Positions 51,062 to 60,243 are shown, counted from the first letter of the stretch. The stretch is 64,000 nucleotides of DNA from Azospirillum brasilense (GCF_007827815.1 NZ_VITH01000008.1:186001-250000), one strand, 5' to 3'. Made by a program: numbers and translations. The notes: a model not told the origin generated them from the letters alone.

Positions 51062-54000
51062 TCAGCGCCGCCCGAAGGGACGCGAGGGGATGTTCCGCCC
51101 GAACTTCGACCCGGCCTTCAGCGCGCTGGGGCGCGGCGGCGGCGGGGGTGGCGGCGGTGGAGGCGCCTCGCCCTTCGGCACGGCGCCACCGCCGGCCATC
51201 TGGGCGAGATCGCTCATCAGCCGGTTGACGCCGCGCACCCGCTGGGCCTCGTCGGCCCATTCGCGGGTGTAGACCAGCTTGTGGTCGGGCCGCAGCTTCA
51301 TCAGGCTGATCTGCTGGCTGATGTAGGTCAGCAGCTTGGCCGGCTCGGCGTAGCTGTTGTTGCGGAAGGTCAGCACGGCGCCCTTCGGCCCGGCGTCCAC
51401 CCGCTCCACCCCGGCCTGCCGGCAGAGCTGCTTGATGGTCACCACGTCGAGCAGGTTCTCCACCTCGCCCGGCAGCTTGCCGAAGCGGTCGATCAGCTCC
51501 GCCGCGAAGCCGTCGATCTCCGCCCGGTCCACCAGATCGGCGATGCGGCGGTAGAGCGACAGGCGCACCGTCAGATCGGGGACATACTCCTCCGGGATCA
51601 GCACCGGGGTGCCCAGGTTGATCTGCGGGGTCCAGGGCTGGTCCTCCGCCCCGCTCGGCACCTGCCCGTCCATGTTGGCGCGGGCGTTGGCGACGGCCTC
51701 CTCCAGCATGTGCTGGTACAGCTCGACGCCGACCTCCTTGACGTGCCCCGACTGCTCCTCGCCCAGCAGGTTGCCGGCGCCGCGGATGTCCATGTCGTGG
51801 CTGGCCAGCTGGAAGCCGGCGCCCAGGGAATCCAGCGTCTCGATGACGTGCAGCCGCTGCTGCGCCGTGCCGGTCAGCGGCTTGTTCGGCGCGTAGGTGA
51901 GGTAGGCGTAGCCGCGCACCTTCGACCGGCCGACGCGCCCGCGGATCTGGTAGAGCTGGGCCAGGCCGAACATGTCCGCCCGGTGCACGATCAGCGTGTT
52001 GGCGTTGGGGATGTCGATGCCGCTCTCGATGATGTTGGTGGCGAGAAGCACCTCGAACTTGCCCTCGTCGAAGGCGGTCATCACCTCCTCCAGCTCGCTG
52101 GCCGGCATCTGGCCGTGGGCGGTGACGATCTTGACTTCGGGCACCAGCTCGCGCACCCGCTCGGCGACCTTGGGCAGGTCCTCGACGCGGGGGCAGACGT
52201 AGAAGGTCTGGCCGCCCCGGTAATGCTCGCGCAGGATGGCCTCGCGCACCACGACGGGGTCGTAGGGCAACACGAAGGTGCGCACCGCCAGACGGTCCAC
52301 CGGCGGTGTGGCGATCAGCGACAGTTCGCGCACGCCGCTCAGCGCCATCTGGAGCGTGCGCGGGATCGGCGTGGCGGTCAGCGTCAGGACGTGCACGTCG
52401 GCGCGCAGCTCCTTCAGCCGCTCCTTCTGCTTCACGCCGAAATGCTGCTCCTCGTCGACGATGACCATGCCGAGCTGCTTGAACTGCACGCCCTTGCCGA
52501 GGAGCGCGTGGGTGCCGATGACGATGTCGGCGGTGCCCTCCGTCAGCTCCTGCTTGACCTTGGTCTGCTCCTTGGGCGTCACCATGCGGGAGAGCTGGAC
52601 GATGCGCAGCGGCAGCCCGGCGAAGCGGGTGGTGAAGGTCTTGAAATGCTGGCGCGCCAGCAGCGTGGTCGGCACCACCACGGCGACCTGCTGGCCGCTC
52701 ATGGCGACGAGGAAGGCGGCGCGCAACGCCACCTCCGTCTTGCCGAAGCCGACGTCGCCGCAGACCAGCCGGTCCATGGGACGGCCCGAGCCGAGATCGG
52801 TGAAGACCTCCTCGATGGCCTTCAGCTGGTCGTCGGTCTCCGGATAGGGGAAGCGGGCGGCGAACTCCTGATAGACGCCCTCCGGCGTGTAGACCGGGTC
52901 GGCCTTCTTCAGCATGCGCTCGGCGGCGATCTTCAGCAGCGCCTCGGCCATGTCCTTCAGGCGCTTCTTGACGCGGGCCTTGCGGCCCTGCCAGCCGGCC
53001 CCGCCCAGCTTGTCGAGCTGCGCGTGCGCATCCTCAGACCCGTAGCGGGTCAGCACCTCGATGTTCTCGACGGGGACGTAGAGCTTGTCGCCGCCCTCGT
53101 AGATCAGCCGCAGGCAGTCGTGGGGGGCGCCCGACACCTCCAGCGTCTCCAGCCCGTCGTAGCGCCCGATGCCGTGGTCCATGTGCACCACGAGGTCGCC
53201 GGAGGCCAGCGCCGTGTATTCGGCGATGAAGTTGGCGGCCTTGCGTTTCTTCTTCGCCGCCGGACGGACGAGGCGGTCGCCGAGGATGTCCTGCTCGGTG
53301 ATGACGGCCATGTCGGCGGAGGTGAAGCCGTGCTCCATCCCCAGCACGATCATGCCGATGATGTTGCGGTCGAAGCGGCGGACGTCCTCGACGCTCTCCG
53401 CCGGCTCCAGTCCCGGAATGCCGTGGTCGCCCAGCACCGTCATCAGACGGTCGCGGGAGCCCGCGGAATAGCCGGCCACCAGCACGCGCCGCCCGTCGGC
53501 CCGCAGGGCGCGGATGTGGTCCTTCACCGCCTCGAAGACGTTGACGTCGGGCCGCGCCCGCTCTTCGGCGAAGTCGTGGCCGCGGCGCCCGCCGGCGTCC
53601 AGCGTGCCCTTGATGCCCGGCGGCGTCCCGAAGGGCTGGAGCTGCGCCACGGCGTGGGCGGCGAACAGGTCGTCCCAGGCCTGGGCGTCGAGGAACATCA
53701 TGCCGACCGGCACCGGCTTGTAGACCGGCGAGCCCGTCCGCTTCTCGATGACGATCATGCTCTCGCGGGAGGCGTGGAAGTCCACCACCTGCGCGATGCG
53801 CGAATCGCGCGCTTCCGTCGCCTGATGGTCCAGCGACAGGATGGCCTTGGGCATGTAGGCCAGCAGCGATTCCATGGTCTCGTGGAACAGCGGCAGCCAG
53901 TGCTCCATGCCGCCGTACTTGCGCCCGGCGCTGATCGCCTCGTAGAGCGGGTCGTCGTCGGTGACGGCGCCGAACAGCTCGCGGTAGCCGGAGCGGAAGC

Positions 54001-54688
54001 GGGCGATGCCGGCCTCGTCCAGGAAGACCTCCGACATCGGCTTCAGATCGACGCCGTCGCGCTTGTCGGTGGTGCGCTGCGACATGGGGTCGAAGCTGCG
54101 CACCGCCTCCAGCTCGTCGCCGAACAGGTCGAGGCGCAACGGCTCGTCGGTGCCCGGCGGGAACAGGTCGACGATGCCGCCGCGCACGGCGAACTCGCCC
54201 GGCTCGCGCACCGTCTGGGCGCGGGTGTAGCCGTTGCCGGCCAGATAGCGCTGCAGCTTCTCCAGGTCGATCCGGTCGCGCAGCTTCGCCGAGAACACCG
54301 CGTCGCGGAAGGCGGCGCGGGGCGGCACCTTCTGCACCATGGCGTTGACCGTGGTCAGCACGACCAGCGGTGCGGCGTCCGCCTTGCGCGCCAGCAGGCG
54401 GGTCAGTGTGTCGATGCGCTTCGCCACGATGCCGCCGTTGGGCGACACCCGGTCGTAGGGCAGGCAGTCCCAGGCCGGGAAGACCTGCACCTCCAGCGAC
54501 GGCGCGAAGAAGGCCAGCGCCTCCGCCAGCTGGGCGGCGCGGGTGTCGTCGAGCGCGACGTGGAGAAGTCCGGCGCTCCCCGCCCGCTTGGCGAGGTCGG
54601 CGAGGACGCGGGCGTCATGGCCGGCGGGGGCGCCGCCGACCAGAAGGCGGCCGGAGCGTCCCGGCTGCAACTGTTCGAAGCTGGGCAA
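51062..54688 (-). CDS. mfd: Transcription-repair coupling factor Mfd
   Basis: Mfd removes RNA polymerase stalled at lesions and recruits UvrA. The 1208-aa protein starts at TTG 54688 with GAGG nine bases upstream and no other in-frame start. It contains the UvrB-like N-terminal region (SVEDVRRFD, SYGSGSRDR-like AGYSAGSRDRL), the RNA-polymerase-interaction domain (LVVHMDHGIGRYDGLETL), the motor (RLVCGDVGFGKTEVALRAAF, MVIVDEEQHFGVKQKERLK, LTATPIPRTLQMAL, ATNIIESGIDIPNANTLIVHRADMFGLAQLYQIRGRVGRS) and the TRG/D7 end. An unusual Pro-rich tail of about 45 residues, with a run of ten prolines, closes it. Confidence 0.97.
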   Translation of the reverse strand: MPSFEQLQPGRSGRLLVGGAPAGHDARVLADLAKRAGSAGLLHVALDDTRAAQLAEALAFFAPSLEVQVFPAWDCLPYDRVSPNGGIVAKRIDTLTRLLARKADAAPLVVLTTVNAMVQKVPPRAAFRDAVFSAKLRDRIDLEKLQRYLAGNGYTRAQTVREPGEFAVRGGIVDLFPPGTDEPLRLDLFGDELEAVRSFDPMSQRTTDKRDGVDLKPMSEVFLDEAGIARFRSGYRELFGAVTDDDPLYEAISAGRKYGGMEHWLPLFHETMESLLAYMPKAILSLDHQATEARDSRIAQVVDFHASRESMIVIEKRTGSPVYKPVPVGMMFLDAQAWDDLFAAHAVAQLQPFGTPPGIKGTLDAGGRRGHDFAEERARPDVNVFEAVKDHIRALRADGRRVLVAGYSAGSRDRLMTVLGDHGIPGLEPAESVEDVRRFDRNIIGMIVLGMEHGFTSADMAVITEQDILGDRLVRPAAKKKRKAANFIAEYTALASGDLVVHMDHGIGRYDGLETLEVSGAPHDCLRLIYEGGDKLYVPVENIEVLTRYGSEDAHAQLDKLGGAGWQGRKARVKKRLKDMAEALLKIAAERMLKKADPVYTPEGVYQEFAARFPYPETDDQLKAIEEVFTDLGSGRPMDRLVCGDVGFGKTEVALRAAFLVAMSGQQVAVVVPTTLLARQHFKTFTTRFAGLPLRIVQLSRMVTPKEQTKVKQELTEGTADIVIGTHALLGKGVQFKQLGMVIVDEEQHFGVKQKERLKELRADVHVLTLTATPIPRTLQMALSGVRELSLIATPPVDRLAVRTFVLPYDPVVVREAILREHYRGGQTFYVCPRVEDLPKVAERVRELVPEVKIVTAHGQMPASELEEVMTAFDEGKFEVLLATNIIESGIDIPNANTLIVHRADMFGLAQLYQIRGRVGRSKVRGYAYLTYAPNKPLTGTAQQRLHVIETLDSLGAGFQLASHDMDIRGAGNLLGEEQSGHVKEVGVELYQHMLEEAVANARANMDGQVPSGAEDQPWTPQINLGTPVLIPEEYVPDLTVRLSLYRRIADLVDRAEIDGFAAELIDRFGKLPGEVENLLDVVTIKQLCRQAGVERVDAGPKGAVLTFRNNSYAEPAKLLTYISQQISLMKLRPDHKLVYTREWADEAQRVRGVNRLMSDLAQMAGGGAVPKGEAPPPPPPPPPPRPSALKAGSKFGRNIPSRPFGRR

Positions 54689-54698
54689 GGATCGGGCC

Positions 54699-55001
54699 TC
54701 AGGACCCCTGACGGGGCGTGTAGCGGAACTTGGTCAACAGCTGCATGACGTCGGTGTCATGCTCGGCGGGCAGCGGCTCGCGCCCGGCGTACCAGTTGTA
54801 GAGGTCGGGGTCGCTGAGTTCGAGCAGCGCCTCGTAGCGGTCGAGCTGCGCGTGGTCGAAGTCCGGGACATGGGTGTCGGCGAAGCTGCCGATCAGCAGG
54901 TCCATCTCGCGCATGCCGCGGTGCCACGACCGGAAGCGCAGCCGCTTGCGCCGGTTTTCCAAGGATTCGCCGCTCTCGGACAGGGTGTTCTCGTCGCTCA
55001 T
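54699..55001 (-). CDS. sdhE: FAD assembly factor SdhE
   Basis: SdhE promotes covalent flavinylation of succinate dehydrogenase. The 100-aa protein (ATG 55001) has the family motif SWHRGMREMDLLIGSFAD (RGxxE) and YEALLELSDPDLYNWYAGREPLP. It precedes mfd by 10 bases on the same strand; the recG-mfd-sdhE neighbourhood is typical of alphaproteobacteria, although recG is further away here. Confidence 0.93.
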   Translation of the reverse strand: MSDENTLSESGESLENRRKRLRFRSWHRGMREMDLLIGSFADTHVPDFDHAQLDRYEALLELSDPDLYNWYAGREPLPAEHDTDVMQLLTKFRYTPRQGS

Positions 55002-55133
55002 GCCATCCACGCCAAAAAGCCCCGGCCCCGGAAGATAGGGGGCGGAGCGGTCCACATCCACCCCCGCATCCTGCACGGCGGCACGCCCCCGCGCAAACCG
55101 AAATGCCGGACGGTCCCCCGGAGCGAGCGTGAT

Positions 55134-55925
55134 TCAGCGCGACAGCCACGCCTCCAGCCCGTCGCGCAGGTCGGCCCCCGGCGCCAGCCGGGCGAAGCGC
55201 TCCGTCTCCACCGCCAGCCCTTCGCCGATGGTCATGTTCAGGCCGCGGGTCACCGCCCCCAGGATGCCGGAAACCGCGGCCGGGGAATGCCGGACGATCC
55301 GCCCGGCCAGTTCGAAGGCCACCGGCAGCAGCGCGTCGTGGGGCACAACCTGATTGACCAGCCCCACCGCCAGCGCCGTCGCCGGCGGGAAGGCGTCGCC
55401 GGTCAGCAGCCATTCCAGCGCCCGCTTGCGCCCGGCGTTCCGGGGAAGCCGCTGCGTCCCGCCGAAGGTCGGCATCATGCCGAGCTTGATCTCCGCCTTG
55501 GAGAAGCTCGCCTTCTCGCTGGCGACGGCGAGGTGCGCCGCCTCCAGGATCTCGCAGCCGCCGCCGTAGCAGATGCCATTGACCGCGGCGATGACGGGCT
55601 TGGGGAAGGACTCAATCCGCGCGCACAGCGTCTGACCGGGCCGGAAGGCGCGCACCGCGGCTTCCGGTCCCCGTCGGACGGCCGGAGTGAACTCCGCGAT
55701 GTCCGCCCCGGCGGAGAAGGCGCGCTCCCCGGCGCCGGTGACGATGATGGCCCGCACCGCCGGGTCGGCCTCCAGCGCGTCCAGCGTGTCGAGCATGGCG
55801 CCGGCCAGAGCCGTGCTGATGGCGTTCAGCTTGGCCGGGCGGTTCAGGGTGAGGGTGGCAATTCCTCCGGCGATGACGCACAGGATGGGAGTGGCGGGGT
55901 CGGCGTGTTTGGTCGTCAGGGGCAT
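55134..55925 (-). CDS. Enoyl-CoA hydratase/isomerase family protein
   Basis: The 263-aa protein is a crotonase: LTLNRPAKLNAIS, AFSAGADIAEF (oxyanion AGAD), KPVIAAVNGICYGGGCEILEAAHLAVASEKASFSKAEIKLGMMPTFGGTQRLPR with the catalytic Glu region (ASEKASFSKAEIKLG), and a C-terminal helical part. It probably hydrates a trans-2-enoyl-CoA in fatty acid or amino acid degradation; the exact substrate is not visible. It stands alone. Confidence 0.93.
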   Translation of the reverse strand: MPLTTKHADPATPILCVIAGGIATLTLNRPAKLNAISTALAGAMLDTLDALEADPAVRAIIVTGAGERAFSAGADIAEFTPAVRRGPEAAVRAFRPGQTLCARIESFPKPVIAAVNGICYGGGCEILEAAHLAVASEKASFSKAEIKLGMMPTFGGTQRLPRNAGRKRALEWLLTGDAFPPATALAVGLVNQVVPHDALLPVAFELAGRIVRHSPAAVSGILGAVTRGLNMTIGEGLAVETERFARLAPGADLRDGLEAWLSR

Positions 55926-56124
55926 GACGCGGTCCTTTTATCCTGCGTTTGCGATGCCCCACTGTCGAGCCCGAGCCACTCCCCTGACAAACGAGTACGC
56001 CGCGCGTTCAGGTGAGCAACGCTCATCTGAAACGGAGCCTCCGCCGCAGGCCAAAGCGTCACCTTGACAGAATCGCGACAGTTGGTACACTGAACAGTCC
56101 CAGCCACTTTCGGTGGAGGTCGCC

Positions 56125-56721
56125 ATGACCGACGGATCGATCGGACGCCCGGAACCCCTGGTCCGTTCGGCCGGCGTGGTGGATCGCACCGGCAGCGCGA
56201 CCGACCGCCGGAAACGGCGGCAGAATCGGCAGGACCTGCAACAGCAGGAGCGCGAGCAGCAGGAACGCCGCGACCAGGACGAGGCCAACCACAAGCGGCG
56301 GCGCCTCTACGACCTGCTGTTCGACGAGATCGATGAACTGGACACGCTGAACGCCGGGCAGCGGGCGCGCATCAAGCAAAATCTGCGCGCGCAACTCGCC
56401 AACCGCCGCCCGCCGCCGCACCTCGCCCCCAACCTCGCCCAGCCGCCGCCGGCGGATCAGGACATCGAACGCATCGCGGCGGCGCTCCTTGAGAAAGCCC
56501 TCGCGGCCCAGTCGGTCGACCATGACCACATCGTCGACATGGCGGCGCCGACTCACCCGGCGCTTCCGCCCGGACAGACGGCGGAGAATGTGGCGCTCGC
56601 CAACCAGCTCCGCGATTGCCTGGAACAGCGGACGACGACATCGCGGCGCGTCGCCGTGTATCTGCGCCTGCTCCTGACGCTCGAAGGCGCCTTCCGTCCG
56701 CATCTGGTGGTGGACGCCTGA
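56125..56721 (+). CDS. Charged coiled-coil protein of unknown function
   Basis: I do not recognise this 198-aa protein. ATG 56125 has GGAGG five bases upstream; an in-frame GTG at 56113 is possible. Residues about 25-75 are a very basic, Gln/Arg-rich helix likely to form a coiled coil (RRKRRQNRQDLQQQEREQQERRDQDEANHKRRRL), followed by a helical region (DLLFDEIDELDTLNAGQRARIKQNL), a Pro-rich linker and a C-terminal domain. There is no signal peptide. Nucleic acid binding is conceivable from the charge but unproven. Confidence 0.65.
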   Translation: MTDGSIGRPEPLVRSAGVVDRTGSATDRRKRRQNRQDLQQQEREQQERRDQDEANHKRRRLYDLLFDEIDELDTLNAGQRARIKQNLRAQLANRRPPPHLAPNLAQPPPADQDIERIAAALLEKALAAQSVDHDHIVDMAAPTHPALPPGQTAENVALANQLRDCLEQRTTTSRRVAVYLRLLLTLEGAFRPHLVVDA

Positions 56722-56896
56722 CCCCAAGCCCACCGCGGGTGCGATGCGCGAATTCGGAGAAAGCCCCCCTCCGATGCGCCACCCAGGATGGTTGGACCAT
56801 GCGGCACAATGGACCTGTTGTTTCTCCGGCGGAGTCCGGGCGCGTTCCCGCGCCGTTCCCGCCGCGGAAAACCCGCTCCCGCAGGGAGGTTCCCCC

Positions 56897-58195
56897 GTGC
56901 CCGACACCCATCTCGCCACGCACGCCCAGCCGTCCGGCGACGCCCTTCGCCAAGCGCTCTCCACCCGTTTCCAGAAGATCCGCGCCCGCACCGCCGAACT
57001 CGCCGCCCCTCTGTCGCCCGAGGACCTGATGGTCCAGTCGGTGGCCGACGGCGCCCCGGCCAAATGGCACCTCGCCCACACGACGTGGCTGTTCGAAACC
57101 ACCGTCCTGGTGCCCTGCAATCCCGGTTATCGCCCCTTCGACCCGGCCTTCCTCACCCTGTTCGCCGCGCGCGACGACCGCTTCGGCAGCCACCAGCTTC
57201 CCTCCCCCACCCTGCGCCTGCTCTCCCGGCCCAACGCGGCGGAGGTGATGCGCTACCGCGACCATGTGAACGCCGCGGTGCTGCACCTTCTGAACCAAGC
57301 CGACGAAGCGGAGTTGCCGGAGATCGCCGACCGGGTGATCGTCGGCATCACGCACGAGCGGCGCCACCAGGAACGGCTGCTGACCCACATCAAGCACGCC
57401 TTCTGGAGCAACCCGCTGCGCCCTGCCTACGACCAGCCGCCGCAGAGCGTACCGGCCCCGCCACAGCCCGAACGCTGGATCGAGCATGAGGGCGGCCTCG
57501 TCGAGATCGGGAGGACGGAGGCCGGAGCCGGGTTCGACCATGAGGGGCCACGCCACCGCGTCCATCTGGAGCCCTTCCGCCTCGCCGCCCTGCCGGTGTC
57601 CTGCGGCGCCTTCCGCGACTTCATCGAGGACGGCGGCTACGCCAAGCGCTCGCTCTGGCTTGCCGATGGCTGGGAGGCGGTGCAGACCGAGGGTTGGCAG
57701 GCTCCGCTCTATTGGGAATGGCGCGACGGCGCGTGGCAGATCTTCACCCTCTACGGCATGCGCGCGCTCGATCCCGCCGAGCCGGTCTGCCATGTCAGCT
57801 GGTTCGAGGCGGACGCCTTCGCCCGCTGGGCCGGCAAGCGCCTGCCCGAGGAGGCCGAGTGGGAGGCCGTGGCATCGCGCTGCGACAGCATGGGCAACCT
57901 GCTGGGCACCGGCCACCGTCACCCGCGCCCCAGCACCTGCCACGGCGACGGCCCCTGGCAATTGTTCGGCGACGTGTGGGAATGGACGCGCAGCCCCTTC
58001 GCTCCCTACCCCGGCTACCGCCTGCCGGACGGGGTGGACGAGGCCGTCCATGGCCGTTTCATGATCAACCGCATGGTGCTGCGGGGCGGCAGCTGCGTCA
58101 CCCCCTTCGACCACGCCAACCCGACGACCCGGCATTACCTGCGGCCGGAATCCCGCCTGTCCTTCACCGGCCTGCGGCTGGCAGAGGATGCCTGA
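56897..58195 (+). CDS. egtB: Ergothioneine biosynthesis sulfoxide synthase EgtB-like
   Basis: EgtB is the non-heme iron enzyme that adds a cysteine sulfur to hercynine. The 432-aa protein starts at GTG 56897 (GGGAGG six bases upstream). The N-terminal DinB-like domain has AKWHLAHTTWLFETTVL and GITHERRHQERLLTH, giving the HxxxHxE iron ligands with an upstream His. The C-terminal FGE-sulfatase-like domain has VCHVSWFEADAFARWAGKRLPEEAEWE, LFGDVWEWTRSPF and LRGGSCVTP...RHYLRPESRLSFTGLRLAEDA. The methyltransferase EgtD is expected next to it but is absent; only an 11-codon ORF is coupled to the stop. Confidence 0.92.
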   Translation: MPDTHLATHAQPSGDALRQALSTRFQKIRARTAELAAPLSPEDLMVQSVADGAPAKWHLAHTTWLFETTVLVPCNPGYRPFDPAFLTLFAARDDRFGSHQLPSPTLRLLSRPNAAEVMRYRDHVNAAVLHLLNQADEAELPEIADRVIVGITHERRHQERLLTHIKHAFWSNPLRPAYDQPPQSVPAPPQPERWIEHEGGLVEIGRTEAGAGFDHEGPRHRVHLEPFRLAALPVSCGAFRDFIEDGGYAKRSLWLADGWEAVQTEGWQAPLYWEWRDGAWQIFTLYGMRALDPAEPVCHVSWFEADAFARWAGKRLPEEAEWEAVASRCDSMGNLLGTGHRHPRPSTCHGDGPWQLFGDVWEWTRSPFAPYPGYRLPDGVDEAVHGRFMINRMVLRGGSCVTPFDHANPTTRHYLRPESRLSFTGLRLAEDA

Positions 58196-58230
58196 TGAAT
58201 AGGACTGCTGAGACATTGGAATCGTTTTAA
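58195..58230 (+). CDS. Eleven-codon ORF coupled to the egtB stop (possible gene remnant)
   Basis: ATG at 58195 shares a base with the egtB stop (TGATG) and reads MNRTAETLESF before TAA. Translational coupling in this form usually marks a real downstream gene. It may be the start of a former egtD that has been lost, or chance. A GCGCTGCAGCGC palindrome (58237-58248) follows. Confidence 0.3.
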   Translation: MNRTAETLESF

Positions 58231-58262
58231 ACGGTGGCGCTGCAGCGCAGCAAGCTCTATAA

Positions 58263-58279
58263 CCATAATTAAATTATGG
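58263..58279 (+). promoter_or_regulatory. Palindromic operator candidate before the ferredoxin gene
   Basis: CCATAATTAAATTATGG is a perfect 7-3-7 inverted repeat ending 15 bases before the ferredoxin ATG. It is AT-rich in a GC-rich genome and placed where a repressor would block transcription or initiation. The binding protein is unknown. Confidence 0.5.
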
Positions 58280-58294
58280 CCTATGGAGCCTTCG

Positions 58295-58627
58295 ATGTCT
58301 CTCGACCTGCCTCAGGTGTTCCGCCACCACGTCTTTTGTTGCGCCCAGCAGCGCCCGCCCGGCCACCCGCGCGGGAGCTGCGCGGCGAAGAACGCCCACC
58401 CGCTGTGGGAGCAACTCGGCCAGCGCATCCAGGCCAAGGGTCTGCTGGACGTCGGCATGGCCTGGACCGGTTGTCTCGGCTTCTGCTCCGCTGGGCCGCT
58501 GATGGTGGTCTATCCGGAGGGGCTGTGGTACCGCCCGGAAACGCCCGCCGACATCGACGAGATCGTCGACTCGCACCTCGTCAACAACACGCCGGTCGAA
58601 CGGCTGGTGATGGTGCTGTCCCGCTGA
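58295..58627 (+). CDS. Thioredoxin-like [2Fe-2S] ferredoxin
   Basis: The 110-aa protein is of the (2Fe-2S) thioredoxin-like ferredoxin type: HHVFCCAQQRPPGHPRGSCAAKN, then WTGCLGFCSAGPLMVVYPEGLWYRPETPADIDEIVDSHL. The cluster cysteines are the one in FCCAQQ, the one in GSCA and the pair in GCLGFC. ATG 58295 has GGAG six bases upstream; ATG 58283 is an alternative. It probably carries electrons in the cytoplasm; no redox partner is adjacent. A palindrome precedes it and a terminator follows. Confidence 0.92.
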   Translation: MSLDLPQVFRHHVFCCAQQRPPGHPRGSCAAKNAHPLWEQLGQRIQAKGLLDVGMAWTGCLGFCSAGPLMVVYPEGLWYRPETPADIDEIVDSHLVNNTPVERLVMVLSR

Positions 58628-58644
58628 ACACAGGCGCTGAATGC

Positions 58645-58687
58645 AAAAGCCCCTCCGCGGCGCGGCCGGCGGAGGGGCGTTCTTCTT
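58645..58687. terminator. Bidirectional terminator between ferredoxin and nicotinate phosphoribosyltransferase
   Basis: A perfect 10-bp stem GCCCCTCCGC (58649-58658) with 58669-58678, 10-base loop. It is flanked by AAAA on the left (T4 for the minus strand) and by GTTCTTCTT on the right. Confidence 0.85.
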
Positions 58688-58716
58688 GCGGACCGACAGT
58701 GTGCGGAACGACGATG

Positions 58717-59880
58717 CTACTTGCGGAACAGGAACTCGCGGCCGACCTTCACGCGCTTCTCGCCGTCATATTCGATGATGTCGGCGGTGGCGTAGGTCTC
58801 GGTCCAGCGCTCGGGCAGATAGCTGCCGGTGCCGATGATGTCGACGGGGGCGTTGGCCTCCGCCATCAGGCGGCACTTCGCCGGGCCGAAGCCGGAGCTG
58901 GCGACGATCTTCACCGCCGGGAAACCGGCTTCGTCCAGCTTCTCGCGCATGAAATGGATCGCCGCCGCCGACACGCCGGTGCCGATCAGGTAGCGGAGCT
59001 GCGTCTCGTCGCGGTAGCCGCGGATGGAATGCGGCGCGTGCCGCTCCAGCACCGCGTAGGAGCCCGGCGGGTCCAGCCCCTCCAGGAAGCGCCCGCCCGG
59101 CGTGTCGAGCCGCACCGCCAGCTTGCCCTGCGCGGCGAGGCCGGGGAAGCGGCGGCAGACCTCCAGCGCGTCGGTCACTTCGCGCCCGAAGTAATCGACC
59201 AGGACGGTCAGCGGCAATTCGGGGAAGGTCTCGTGGAACATCTCCGCCGCCCGCACGGTCGATCCGGCGTAGCCGATCAGCGCGTGCGGCATCGTGCCCA
59301 TACCCTTCTTCTGGCCGAAGAAATGGGCGGTGGCGTCGGTCGCGTTGCCGATGAAGCCCTTGGCGCCAACCTTGCGCTTCGCCCGGTCCGACCCGACCGA
59401 GGCGGCGTAGGCCATCATCTCCTCCATCTCCGTGCCGGCGCAGTGGCGCGCCTCCATGGCGAGGAAGGCGGTCTTCGGCAGGTCGGCACACATGGTGAAG
59501 GCGTTGTAGGCGCCGACGCAGGCGGGGCCGAGCTTCTGCAGGATGATCGTCTCGGTGTCGACCAGATGGTAGAAGGAGCCGGTGATGTAGAGGATCGGCT
59601 CGCCCGCACCGACCCACTTTCCTTCCGGATAGTTCAGAACGATGTCGAGGTCGAACCCGCGCTCCCGCGCCACCGCCTCCAGCCATTCAATGGCGAGTCG
59701 CGGCGCGCAGACCACCGGGCGGCGCATGAAGATGGCGTAGGTGACCTTCTTGTCACCGAATTTCCCAACCGCCTCCTTGGTCCGCTTGAAATAGGTGTCG
59801 GTCCATTCGGTGATGGCCGACGCGGGCGGATGGCTGGCGGGCGCGTGACTGGCCGGCGGCTGGTTCCTGGTCTCGTCCAT
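58717..59880 (-). CDS. pncB: Nicotinate phosphoribosyltransferase
   Basis: The enzyme converts nicotinate and PRPP to nicotinate mononucleotide in NAD salvage. The 387-aa protein (ATG 59880, AAGGA upstream) has YFKRTKEAVGKFGDKKVTYAIFMRRP, EGKWVGAGEPILYITG, ARHCAGTEMEEMMAYAAS, GFIGNATDATAHFFG, GTMPHALIGYAGSTVRAAEMFHE, VDYFGREVTDALEV, VRLDTPGGRFLEGL and the phosphate site IVASSGFGPAKCRLMAEANAPVDIIGTGSYLPE. It resembles the shorter, archaeal-type branch rather than E. coli PncB; the symbol is functional rather than orthology-based. Confidence 0.9.
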   Translation of the reverse strand: MDETRNQPPASHAPASHPPASAITEWTDTYFKRTKEAVGKFGDKKVTYAIFMRRPVVCAPRLAIEWLEAVARERGFDLDIVLNYPEGKWVGAGEPILYITGSFYHLVDTETIILQKLGPACVGAYNAFTMCADLPKTAFLAMEARHCAGTEMEEMMAYAASVGSDRAKRKVGAKGFIGNATDATAHFFGQKKGMGTMPHALIGYAGSTVRAAEMFHETFPELPLTVLVDYFGREVTDALEVCRRFPGLAAQGKLAVRLDTPGGRFLEGLDPPGSYAVLERHAPHSIRGYRDETQLRYLIGTGVSAAAIHFMREKLDEAGFPAVKIVASSGFGPAKCRLMAEANAPVDIIGTGSYLPERWTETYATADIIEYDGEKRVKVGREFLFRK

Positions 59881-60243
59881 GGCGATGTCCTTGTCTTCCC
59901 GCTCTTGCCCTTCGCGACGGTCACGTCCGGAGGCCGCCCCCACCGCGGGAACGGCGATCCGATAGAGAAACCAGCATTATACGCCCCGGCCCTCCGGTGG
60001 AAGAGGCTTCATCCGCGACAGCCCACCGCCGCAAGCAACAGTGATTTACCAAAAATACGCTACGAAATCCGGCGCATTTCAAACACAAAGAAGATGAGAA
60101 GAGATATGCAGTTCCTGACTGTAATGCGCTCTCGCCAAAAAGTATAAAATACCTGTATTTGACGATTTCCTTTTACCCATCCACCATGCACCCAAGAACA
60201 GGCGCCGCTCCCCTTCGGTGCCCGAAAAAGCGACGAGGTCGGC
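59881..60243. other. Intergenic region, AT-rich in its centre
   Basis: This 363-base divergent gap has no coding sequence. About 60040-60180 is AT-rich (AAAAATACGC, AAAAAGTATAAAATACC) and contains TTGACG near 60157, possible parts of the promoter for the FliL-like gene at 60244. The minus-strand TATAAT is listed separately. Confidence 0.5.
59976..59981 (-). promoter_or_regulatory. Perfect -10 hexamer for the nicotinate phosphoribosyltransferase gene
   Basis: Read on the minus strand, the six bases are TATAAT, 95 bases before the start codon. No clear -35 lies upstream at 16-18 bases. Confidence 0.4.
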
